From: an uncultured Eubacteriales bacterium
GTDB taxonomy: Bacteria > Bacillota > Clostridia > Oscillospirales > Acutalibacteraceae
Reading direction: 5' to 3'
Assembly: GCA_900319255.1 (NCBI GenBank)
Contig: ONNU01000064.1
Span: forward strand, 1 to 10,042
DNA length: 10,042 nt
Below are positions 1 to 5,777 of the stretch, piece by piece (position 1 is the first letter of the stretch; the number at the start of each line of letters is the position of its first letter). A program made the position numbers and the translations under genes. Under the pieces are notes generated by a model. The model was given only the letters and a program-made list of their open reading frames with translations. It was not told where the DNA came from and did not search any database.

Positions 1-10
1 ACCACCTAAG

Positions 11-100
11 TATAACACGCGAGAGCGAAAGCAACGCTTTGTCAGACCTGCCCCCGCGATTTTGGGTGCAGCGTCGACGCTGCCGGCACGCCGGCGCTAC
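11..100 (+). repeat. Intergenic repeat element, copy 1
   Basis: This stretch is related to 3623-3683 and 5632-5697. With copy 3 it shares an exact 13-mer (acctgcccccgcg, 46-58) and an exact 10-mer (ggcacgccgg, 85-94). With copy 2 it shares the left part, from tataac through cgaaagcaa and ttgtcaga to ctgcccc. The core can fold as CTGC-c-CCC, an eight-base loop, then GGG-t-GCAG (47-71). A GC-rich hairpin (GCCGG, loop cacg, CCGGC, 82-95) follows at the right end. All three copies lie between genes, on the same strand. Copy 1 ends just before the -35 box of the nitroreductase promoter. The similarity is seen directly. Whether the element is a MITE-like mobile remnant, a terminator module or a protein-binding site is not decided by the sequence. 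Confidence 0.7.
68..83. repeat. Perfect 16-bp palindrome
   Basis: GCAGCGTCGACGCTGC reads identically on both strands and is centred on GTCGAC. It lies at the right edge of the conserved core of repeat copy 1 and is absent from copies 2 and 3. It could be a dimeric-protein binding site or, with the neighbouring GCCGG/CCGGC hairpin and the T tract at 103-110, part of a terminator for a gene left of the window. Confidence 0.6.
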
Positions 101-129
101 TTGTTTTTTTATTTGGGAGGGTGTATACT
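101..129 (+). promoter_or_regulatory. Sigma-A-type promoter for the nitroreductase operon
   Basis: A -35 box TTGTTT (101-106) and a -10 box TATACT (124-129) are separated by 17 bases, the optimal spacing. Transcription would start near 136, leaving a short leader before the nitroreductase. The promoter begins directly after repeat copy 1. A direct repeat of gaggatcc (139-146 and 159-166) lies in the leader and has no evident role. Confidence 0.65.
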
Positions 130-190
130 TGTGTTATGAGGATCCTGAACGTGCGGCGGAGGATCCGGAATGAAAGGAGTTGTGTTTAAA

Positions 191-718
191 ATGAATGATG
201 TGATGAAGGCTATGCTTGAAAGAAGAAGCATAAGAAGGTATACCGATGAAATGCCCTCTGAAGGTATGATCAATGATATTATTACCTGCGGGCTGTATGC
301 GGCAAGCGGCAGGAATTTTCAATGCGTTAAAATAATCGCTGTGACTAATAAGGAAAAACGTGATCAGATCGCTGAGGTAAACAGACAGATCGGCGGATGG
401 GATGAGGGCTTTGATCCGTTCTACGGCGCGCCTGTGATACTTATTGTTATTGCTGATAAAACAAAGCCTAACCATGTATATGACGGCAGTCTGGTTATGG
501 GTAATCTTATGCTGGCTGCTCATAGTCTTGGTCTGGGTGGATGCTGGATTCACAGGGCTAAACAGGAATTTGAAGGCGATTTCGGAAAAAATATGCTTGA
601 GGAGCTGGGAATAACCGGTGAATGGGAGGGTATCGGTCATCTTGCACTGGGCTATACCGACGGTGAAAATCCCCAGGCTCCTGAAAGAACTCCGGACAGG
701 GTTTATTATATAAAATGA
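191..718 (+). CDS. Nitroreductase-family FMN-dependent oxidoreductase
   Basis: This 175-residue protein has the hallmarks of the nitroreductase superfamily, flavoproteins that use NAD(P)H to reduce nitro compounds, quinones or flavins in the cytoplasm. The N-terminal RRSIRRY (residues 11-17) is the phosphate-binding arginine motif for FMN. ASGRNFQ (38-44) takes the place of the usual PSGxNxQ segment. The helix running into GGCWIHRA (116-123) and the late LGY (153-155) are also typical. The length fits a short single-domain member. ATG 191 is preferred because family proteins begin just before the RRS motif and AAAGGAG lies at 173-179. An in-frame ATG at 170, with GGAGG seven bases upstream, is a real alternative adding seven residues. 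The stop codon overlaps an in-frame ATG of the next gene (ATGA), suggesting co-transcription. The physiological substrate cannot be told from the sequence. Confidence 0.9.
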   Translation: MNDVMKAMLERRSIRRYTDEMPSEGMINDIITCGLYAASGRNFQCVKIIAVTNKEKRDQIAEVNRQIGGWDEGFDPFYGAPVILIVIADKTKPNHVYDGSLVMGNLMLAAHSLGLGGCWIHRAKQEFEGDFGKNMLEELGITGEWEGIGHLALGYTDGENPQAPERTPDRVYYIK

Positions 719-747
719 TTCGTCCGGGCAAAAAAAGGGGAAGAAGA

Positions 748-1401
748 ATGAAAAAGAAGTACTTGAGCGCAGCGGCAGCGGTTTTGCTTGCTGTTGCATT
801 GCTGCTGACATTATGCTGCTGCCGTGAAGGTAAGCGTGATGACAATACAGTAAGCACGCCTGTTTCATCAAGAGAGGCTAAGGGAAGAAATTACGAGGAT
901 ATCGTAACAAAATTTGAAACTGCCGGATTCAGGAATGTCTATGCTGAACCAATGGGGGATCTTATAATTGGCTTTCTCAATAAATCCGGTGAGGTGGATG
1001 AGGTCACTGTGGGGGGAAAATCTGATTTCAAAAAGGATTCCCGATATGCTCCGGATACCTATGTTATTGTAAAATATCATTCGTTTCCGTCAAGCACTGA
1101 AAGCACTGCTTCTGTAGAGGAAAGCAGCGAGGAGGTTCTTGCCGATACCAGTGACGGAATGACGGGGGTCACTATCTCTTCGGATGAGCTGAAAAAGCTC
1201 AGCGTAAAGGAAGCTGTAAGCGTACTTGAGGAAGCAGGCTTTGTCAATATCCGCACTCAGCCCCTCAGAGATCTGGTGGTGGGTGTTATCCATAAGGACG
1301 GTGAGATCGAGGAAATTTCTATCGGCGGAGATATCAGCTTCAAAAGCTCAGACCGCTTCCGTCCTGATGTAAAGATCATAATAAGATATCACTCCTATTG
1401 A
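748..1401 (+). CDS. Membrane-anchored protein with two PASTA-like repeats
   Basis: The 217-residue product starts with MKKK and a hydrophobic stretch (residues 5-22) ending in three cysteines (23-25), followed by a polar Ser/Thr/Lys linker. This looks like a lipoprotein signal, although LTLC is a poor lipobox, so an uncleaved N-terminal anchor is possible. Two homologous units follow, at about 48-113 and 152-217. Each has an NYEDIV- or SVKEAV-like helix, AGF.N, a D-L-hydrophobic-hydrophobic-G strand, K(S/D)GE(V/I), a G(K/D)..F turn and a final K/RYHS strand. The pattern resembles extracellular PASTA-like domains; that assignment is inference. ATG 748 is chosen over ATG 715 because it has a purine-rich site (AAGGGGAAG) seven bases upstream and starts directly with the signal sequence. 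It is probably translated from the nitroreductase transcript and ends at the shared terminator. Role unknown. Confidence 0.8.
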   Translation: MKKKYLSAAAAVLLAVALLLTLCCCREGKRDDNTVSTPVSSREAKGRNYEDIVTKFETAGFRNVYAEPMGDLIIGFLNKSGEVDEVTVGGKSDFKKDSRYAPDTYVIVKYHSFPSSTESTASVEESSEEVLADTSDGMTGVTISSDELKKLSVKEAVSVLEEAGFVNIRTQPLRDLVVGVIHKDGEIEEISIGGDISFKSSDRFRPDVKIIIRYHSY

Positions 1402-1451
1402 TACCCGCTCTTACTAAAGTCAGACACATATGGAAAGCAAAATAATATGAT

Positions 1452-1488
1452 AAAAAGTCGGTGAACCGTGTGATTCATCGACTTTTTT
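1452..1488. terminator. Bidirectional intrinsic terminator between convergent genes
   Basis: A 13-bp stem (AAAAGTCGGTGAA with TTCATCGACTTTT, one G-T wobble) encloses the eight-base loop ccgtgtga. A run of T follows on the plus strand and, by symmetry, on the minus strand. It lies between the 748-1401 gene and the convergent methyltransferase and would serve both. An outer 8-bp inverted repeat (TCAGACAC 1420-1427, GTGTCTGA 1500-1507) surrounds it. Confidence 0.9.
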
Positions 1489-1512
1489 ATATCCTTGCGG
1501 TGTCTGATACAT

Positions 1513-3477
1513 TTATAGATCAGAGAGAAAATATTTTATCACCGTATCAGGGCTGCGCTCGCCGAAAACAGAGCAGATGATTTCCGAAGAATCGCTGCTC
1601 AGAAATACTGCATATCGGGGCTGTCTGAGAGCGGCGGCAGTGACGGCTTCTTCGCTTACGGTTTTATCAAAGCAGGCTGCAAGCTCTCTGTCAGCGGCAA
1701 AGAATATTCTGTTTTCTCCGATATCTGCGGCTTCAACAGCGGATGACGGCAGTATCCCAAGCTCCAGCATCGTATGAAAAAGCAGATCCTCAGGTGTTCT
1801 GCCGGGCTTTACGATGCGGTGGGATGAAGCGGGGGAAGTGCTTTCAAAATTGCTGCTGTCTATCCTGAATACACGAAAGCCTGTGTCCGGCGCAGAGGGC
1901 AGGGAAGAAAGGAAAGTGTCGGAAAGGCTCAGCTGGCTGTTTTCCTTTTCCTGCTTTTTGATCTCATTCCGTATTTTATTTCCTGCGCGGCGTATGCGTT
2001 CCTCGCCTATATCGCATATTGTCCTGAAGCCGGCTTCGGCAGCTTCGCTTTTTGGGGATATGGTTTCGGGGAGCTGTACCATTATAAAGCTGCGCTTTCC
2101 ACCGTCCTCACAGTTTTGCTCCATTACAGCATGAGCGGTGGTAGCGCTGCCGGAAAAGAAATCAAGGATTATCGTTTCTTCCTCCGGATCTGTCACTGCT
2201 TTTATGAGAAGCTTCAGAAGTCCTACGGGCTTCGGAGTATCAAAGGGCTTGTTTCCCTTGCCGAAAAGCTCCTCGAGCTGAGCTGAGGCATCCTCATTCG
2301 TTTCGCATTTATAGGTGGAGGGTGAAAGGATGTTTTTCATTTTCTTCACCTTTCCGCCGGTTTTGACATGATTGGGACGGAAGGGTATTTTGCTGATGGT
2401 AAGCCTTTCGCCCTTTGCAATTATTTCGTTGAGCTTTGATTGGGAATAGCGCCATTCGCCCTCAAGCTGCATTTCATTTTCATTTTCTCCGTTTTTTATG
2501 ACAAGCTCGTTCAGAAGGCGGGTGTATATATTTCCGTCAGACATATCCTGCGGCTGAATAACCTGATCCCTCATGGAAAAATGCACTGAATGGGGCGGGA
2601 ATATAAGAGTACGCTTTTTATTTCCTGCATTATTAAGAGGATATTTTTTTCCGGCTTTGGTTTTCTCTACGGAAAAAGCCGGTGTACAGGAGCTGTTTTT
2701 TGCATAGCAGAGTATATAGTCAAAAAGCTTTCCGACATTGCGGTGAAGAAAGGAGGGCTTTTTCTTTTTCTCCCAGATAAATTCTGTTATGAAATTATCC
2801 TCGCCGAAGATCTCATCAGCTATGAGCCGCAGCCTTGAATTTTCGTGGTCGTCAAGGGTGATGAAAATAACCCCGTCCTCTGTAAGCAGGTCACGGGCAA
2901 TGCTCAGGCGCGGATACATCATATTCAGCCAGTCTGTATGGAAACGTCCGCTGGATTCGGGGTTCTGGACAAGACTGTTTCCGTTTTCGTCAAGCTGACC
3001 GCTGCCCTGCATATATTCATCTGCGCTCTGGGAAAAATCATCATTATATATAAAGCCGCTGCCGGTATTATAAGGCGGGTCAATGAATATCATCTTTATC
3101 CTGCCGGAATAAGCCTTCCGTAAAAGCTTGAGGGCATAGAGATTATCGCCCTCGATATAAATATTCCGGGTGTCAATGCTTCCGGGAGTACCGTCATAGC
3201 CTGATGAGCCGGAAAAATCAGGACGGAGGGCTTTTGAGGTCGGTCTGTTTGCCCGGGCAATGGAGCTTTTTTTGTCAGGCCATGTCAGCTGACAGCGTTC
3301 CTGACTGCCCTCGACTACCGCAGCGGATATCTCCTGGCGCAGAATATCTGCATCAATGGCGCGGATAGTTCTGCCCCTTTCGTCGATGGTCTCCGTGACG
3401 GCTTCCGGGAACAGCTGCGCTAATATCCTGTATTTTTCCTTCGCCTTATCAGATGAGGACGTTCTGTGCTTATCCAT
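1513..3477 (-). CDS. Type III Mod-like DNA adenine-N6 methyltransferase, solitary
   Basis: This protein of 654 residues is a beta-class amino-methyltransferase. The catalytic DPPYNTG (about residues 133-139) comes first, then an LTEDGVIFITLDDHE segment, a variable target-recognition region (about 235-390), and the SAM-binding DFFSGSATTAHAV late (about 439-451). DPPY and this motif order indicate adenine-N6 methylation, as in type III Mod subunits. The ends also match Mod proteins: an N-terminal LFPEAVTE segment and C-terminal GEERIRRAG and DTGFRVFRIDSSNF segments. The reading frame is intact. ATG 3477 is chosen because AAAAGGAG lies 12 bases upstream and Mod proteins begin shortly before the LFP segment. 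The frame stays open to an ATG at 3612 (699 residues), which lacks a ribosome site and whose extra residues do not look like Mod. No Res helicase-nuclease is next to it, so it appears to be an orphan methyltransferase. Confidence 0.92.
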   Translation of the reverse strand: MDKHRTSSSDKAKEKYRILAQLFPEAVTETIDERGRTIRAIDADILRQEISAAVVEGSQERCQLTWPDKKSSIARANRPTSKALRPDFSGSSGYDGTPGSIDTRNIYIEGDNLYALKLLRKAYSGRIKMIFIDPPYNTGSGFIYNDDFSQSADEYMQGSGQLDENGNSLVQNPESSGRFHTDWLNMMYPRLSIARDLLTEDGVIFITLDDHENSRLRLIADEIFGEDNFITEFIWEKKKKPSFLHRNVGKLFDYILCYAKNSSCTPAFSVEKTKAGKKYPLNNAGNKKRTLIFPPHSVHFSMRDQVIQPQDMSDGNIYTRLLNELVIKNGENENEMQLEGEWRYSQSKLNEIIAKGERLTISKIPFRPNHVKTGGKVKKMKNILSPSTYKCETNEDASAQLEELFGKGNKPFDTPKPVGLLKLLIKAVTDPEEETIILDFFSGSATTAHAVMEQNCEDGGKRSFIMVQLPETISPKSEAAEAGFRTICDIGEERIRRAGNKIRNEIKKQEKENSQLSLSDTFLSSLPSAPDTGFRVFRIDSSNFESTSPASSHRIVKPGRTPEDLLFHTMLELGILPSSAVEAADIGENRIFFAADRELAACFDKTVSEEAVTAAALRQPRYAVFLSSDSSEIICSVFGERSPDTVIKYFLSDL

Positions 3478-3622
3478 TGTGTCTGCTTTCTCCTTTTCAG
3501 ACGATCTTCCGGCTGTAAAATATCGCTTTTGCGGGATATGATGCCGGAGCTTGGTAAAAATGATTCCGGGAGTTTTCGTAGCAGCCGGCTGAGAAAATAA
3601 TAATTCACTCATACCATTAATC

Positions 3623-3683
3623 TATAACTCACAGAAACGAAAGCAAGCATTGTCAGAGCTGCCCCATGATATTTGGCGCAGCT
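3623..3683 (+). repeat. Intergenic repeat element, copy 2 (short form)
   Basis: It aligns with copy 1 from tataac through cgaaagcaa, ttgtcaga and ctgcccc to ttgg and gcag, and shares agcattgt plus ctgcccc with copy 3. The right-hand GC-rich hairpin of the other copies is missing. The central hairpin is kept and improved: AGCTGC (3657-3662) pairs with GCAGCT (3678-3683), and CCA with TGG inside it. Copy 1 has CCC/GGG at that inner position, so both partners changed together. The element lies in the presumed 5' leader of the methyltransferase, antisense to its orientation relative to the other two genes. Confidence 0.6.
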
Positions 3684-3708
3684 GAATTTGAATTTGCTTA
3701 TATTCAAA

Positions 3709-3737
3709 AGTATATGTTATCTTTGATTTTTTGTCAA
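3709..3737 (-). promoter_or_regulatory. Consensus promoter for the methyltransferase
   Basis: Read on the minus strand, TTGACA (3737-3732) is followed after 17 bases by TATACT (3714-3709), a near-perfect vegetative promoter. Transcription would start near 3702. The leader would then be about 225 bases if translation starts at 3477, or about 90 if at 3612. It contains repeat copy 2 with its hairpin. Confidence 0.75.
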
Positions 3738-3774
3738 CGGATGGGAACCAATTTGTAAAATTTCTGAAAATGCA

Positions 3775-3803
3775 TTGTATATTCGGACGTTTTCGTTTAT
3801 AAT
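3775..3803 (+). promoter_or_regulatory. Promoter for the CxxC protein gene
   Basis: TTGTAT (3775-3780) and a perfect TATAAT (3798-3803) are 17 bases apart on the plus strand. Transcription would start near 3810, about 70 bases before the ATG at 3880. It points away from the methyltransferase promoter; the two -35 boxes lie about 37 bases apart. Confidence 0.75.
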
Positions 3804-3879
3804 AGAAAATGGTCAATAATATATTAATGAAAAAATATCAATTTTATATTTTGTATATTCCGAAGGGAGGTAGATTTTT

Positions 3880-4548
3880 ATGGATCTTTTTGTCCGCACA
3901 CTCAAAGGCGTCAGGGCGCTTCTTGAAGAGATCGATAAAAAGGATTATATTCCCGTTGTCGATGAATGCATCGGGAAGTGGGAAAACGAAAAGGACTGCG
4001 ATGCTTTCCGCAGGGAGTTTTTACCGAAGGGAAGATTCGGGGATTTCCGTATCGACAGCAGGACAGCTGCAACACCGGCTCAGGGCTTCTGGGCTGCTCA
4101 GGTATTCACTGCGCTTGTGGCTCTTTCTGCTCAGCTTGCGGATTTCCGCAAAAAGGGTATCAGCGAGGATATCGAATTTATCCGCAGGAATTTCGGCGCA
4201 GCCAATGAAATCATGGTGACGGGAAAATGCTCGGAATGCGGTTTCAGGGCTGCTACGGCAAGCGATGTTGACAGATATATCTCAAAGATCGTTATTGCAA
4301 AAAGACTGGTAAACGGTCTTGAAAATGATAATATCGAGGAAGAGGTAAAGTCTGTTGTGAATCTGACCTGTCCTGATATCGAAAGGGAAAGAAGAAAGGC
4401 TTTGCTCAGACTTGATAATTCCGGCATTACCCACAGGGAAAAGTACGGCAGGCTTACAAGCTGTCCGGAATGCGGCAGTACAAAAATAGTTGAAGGAAAG
4501 CTTCTCAGAAGCCTCAGAGAAAATGTCTTTGTGGCGCTTGATACCTGA
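3880..4548 (+). CDS. Uncharacterised protein with two CxxC pairs
   Basis: I do not recognise this 222-residue protein. It has no signal peptide or clear membrane span, so it is probably cytoplasmic. The N-terminal half is predicted helical, with a WENEKDCDAF segment (34-43), a G.FGDFRID turn (51-59) and an AQGFWAAQVFTALVALSAQL helix (67-86). The C-terminal half holds CSEC (117-120) and CPEC (195-198), each followed by Gly as in zinc-ribbon knuckles. About 75 mostly charged residues separate them, including one extra Cys (164). The two knuckles could form one zinc site closing a helical insertion; this is inference. The start is well supported by AAGGGAGG (3863-3870) nine bases before the ATG, and by a consensus promoter. 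The lipoprotein at 4640 follows after 91 bases without a clear terminator, so the two may be co-transcribed. Confidence 0.8.
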   Translation: MDLFVRTLKGVRALLEEIDKKDYIPVVDECIGKWENEKDCDAFRREFLPKGRFGDFRIDSRTAATPAQGFWAAQVFTALVALSAQLADFRKKGISEDIEFIRRNFGAANEIMVTGKCSECGFRAATASDVDRYISKIVIAKRLVNGLENDNIEEEVKSVVNLTCPDIERERRKALLRLDNSGITHREKYGRLTSCPECGSTKIVEGKLLRSLRENVFVALDT

Positions 4549-4589
4549 CAGGCTTTTATGAAAAACACCATAGCATTTACTGACTGATA

Positions 4590-4617
4590 CAAGGCGCAGC
4601 TTGCTGATTCAGCCTTG
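4590..4617 (+). other. Hairpin upstream of the lipoprotein ribosome site
   Basis: CAAGGC (4590-4595) pairs perfectly with GCCTTG (4612-4617), and inside this CAGC pairs with GCTG around a two-base loop. No T run follows, so it is not an intrinsic terminator. It ends about ten bases before the GGGAGG site of the gene at 4640. It could stabilise mRNA between two co-transcribed genes or tune translation. Confidence 0.4.
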
Positions 4618-4639
4618 ACAGACAGAAGGGAGGATCATA

Positions 4640-5557
4640 ATGAATATCAAAAAAAGTATAGCTGCTATTGCAATAGGCTCATTGCTTGCAGTGTCGCTTT
4701 GCGGATGCTCCGGTCAGAACGGCGGTGACGCTTCAAAGACCGAAGGCAGCACAGAAGCAGCCTCTCAGAGCAGCGCTCAGGAAAGCAGCAGCGAAAGCAA
4801 AAGCGTTTCCGGCGGAGCTTCTGAAAGCAAAGCCGAAAGCTCATCTGCCGATGCGTCAAAAAGCGCAGAGGGCAGCAAGGATGCAGGCTCATCCTCAAAG
4901 CAGGAAGGCTCATCCGAAAGCAGCAGGACAGGAACAACTCAGACAACTGAGACCACTCAGACTGAGCAAAGCGGCGATGTGGTCTACAATGAGGACGGTG
5001 ACGTTATCGAAACGCCTACCAAATATCTCAGCACATCTCAGATTACAGTGGATATTTCCGATAAGGATATGGCATCCACGGGAGAAATACAGCAGGCAGA
5101 GTTTTTCACCGATCTGAAAAGCTTTGAAAGCTTCTATAATTCCTCAAAGGATAAATACTGTCTTGAAAAAACAGACAGCGGAAAGGGCTTCAAGGATGCC
5201 ACCGAAAACTTTGACGAGGACTTTTTCAAGGTCTCAGGCGTGCTTGTTATCGTTCAGTCCTTTGATAAGGACAAGGGAATGGAAATAGGCGACACCCATA
5301 AAGAAAGCAGCGGTGTTATCCTTGACATATACAAGGATAAGCCTGCTTCAAAGGACAAGACCGCATATGTTGCCAATATCATCATCTATAAAAAGTCAGA
5401 CCTGAGCAAGATGCCTGAAATAAAGGTATATCCTGCCGGCGAGCTTTACACGGATGAATCTGACCCTGATGTTATTGTCAGCCTTGGGGATGATGAGGAG
5501 GAGGAATCCCACGATATCTCCATAACCGAGGACGGCGATATCGTTTATGCTGGGTAG
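4640..5557 (+). CDS. Lipoprotein with long Ser-rich tether and C-terminal beta domain
   Basis: This 305-residue product has a classic lipoprotein signal: MNIKKS, a hydrophobic core, then LCGC with the probable acylated Cys at 23. Residues 24-112 form a low-complexity tether rich in Ser, Glu, Ala, Lys and later Thr/Gln, long enough to hold the folded part away from the membrane. The domain from about 130 to 285 has an FFTDLKSFESFY segment, FDEDFFKVSGVLVIV (191-205), and alternating beta-like stretches up to ANIIIYKKSDL. The FF...LVIV pattern recalls PrcB-like lipoprotein domains, but I hold that weakly. A short EDGD(V/I) motif occurs both before the domain (118) and near the C terminus (297). 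GGGAGG lies six bases before the ATG, fixing the start. Function unknown; it should sit on the outer face of the membrane. Confidence 0.85.
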   Translation: MNIKKSIAAIAIGSLLAVSLCGCSGQNGGDASKTEGSTEAASQSSAQESSSESKSVSGGASESKAESSSADASKSAEGSKDAGSSSKQEGSSESSRTGTTQTTETTQTEQSGDVVYNEDGDVIETPTKYLSTSQITVDISDKDMASTGEIQQAEFFTDLKSFESFYNSSKDKYCLEKTDSGKGFKDATENFDEDFFKVSGVLVIVQSFDKDKGMEIGDTHKESSGVILDIYKDKPASKDKTAYVANIIIYKKSDLSKMPEIKVYPAGELYTDESDPDVIVSLGDDEEEESHDISITEDGDIVYAG

Positions 5558-5631
5558 TGGTTAGTGATCAGCGAACTTGAAAACTACCAGTATCCGAAGA
5601 TAATCATCACCCTTTCCATATAATGCTGTAA

Positions 5632-5697
5632 TCGCGAAAACAAAAGTATAGCATTGTAAAACCTGCCCCCGCGGATATGGGTCCGGCGGCACGCCGG
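5632..5697 (+). repeat. Intergenic repeat element, copy 3
   Basis: It shares acctgcccccgcg (5661-5673) and ggcacgccgg (5688-5697) exactly with copy 1, and agcattgt (5650-5657) with copy 2. The core again offers CCC opposite GGG around an eight-base loop. The right end forms its own hairpin, CCGGCG (5683-5688), loop gca, CGCCGG (5692-5697). The -35 box of the secA promoter begins at the next base. The copy-1 palindrome is missing here. Confidence 0.7.
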
Positions 5698-5727
5698 TTG
5701 AAATGGTGGGGGGAAATGTGATATAAT
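5698..5727 (+). promoter_or_regulatory. Promoter for secA
   Basis: TTGAAA (5698-5703) and a perfect TATAAT (5722-5727) are 18 bases apart. Transcription would start near 5734, giving a leader of about 44 bases. That leader contains ACACttGTGT (5736-5745), a small dyad; a related actattgtgt-like string, tatacttgtgt, overlaps the -10 box of the promoter after copy 1. No SecM-like arrest peptide or other known secA regulator is visible. Confidence 0.75.
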
Positions 5728-5777
5728 ACAGGAATACACTTGTGTGTAACAGAAATTGATTATGAGGTGAATTACCA

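Noticed and set aside
2750..2775. Runs of T/C in the methyltransferase as a phase-variation tract
   Set aside because: The runs are interrupted and no more than five bases long; they encode ordinary Lys codons.
3809..4219. Alternative open frame overlapping the CxxC protein gene
   Set aside because: It starts at the predicted transcription start with no ribosome site and overlaps a well-supported gene in another frame.
4571..4606. Possible fourth copy of the intergenic repeat (tagcattt...gcgcagc)
   Set aside because: It lacks the ctgcccc core and the inner hairpin; similarity is limited to short strings.
4615..4643. TTGACA at 4615-4620 as a promoter -35 box
   Set aside because: The matching -10 position falls on the start codon (TAATGA), so no transcript could include the GGGAGG ribosome site.
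5553..5588. GGTAGT/ACTACC inverted repeat after the 4640 lipoprotein
   Set aside because: Six pairs with a 24-base loop and no T run; too weak to call a terminator.
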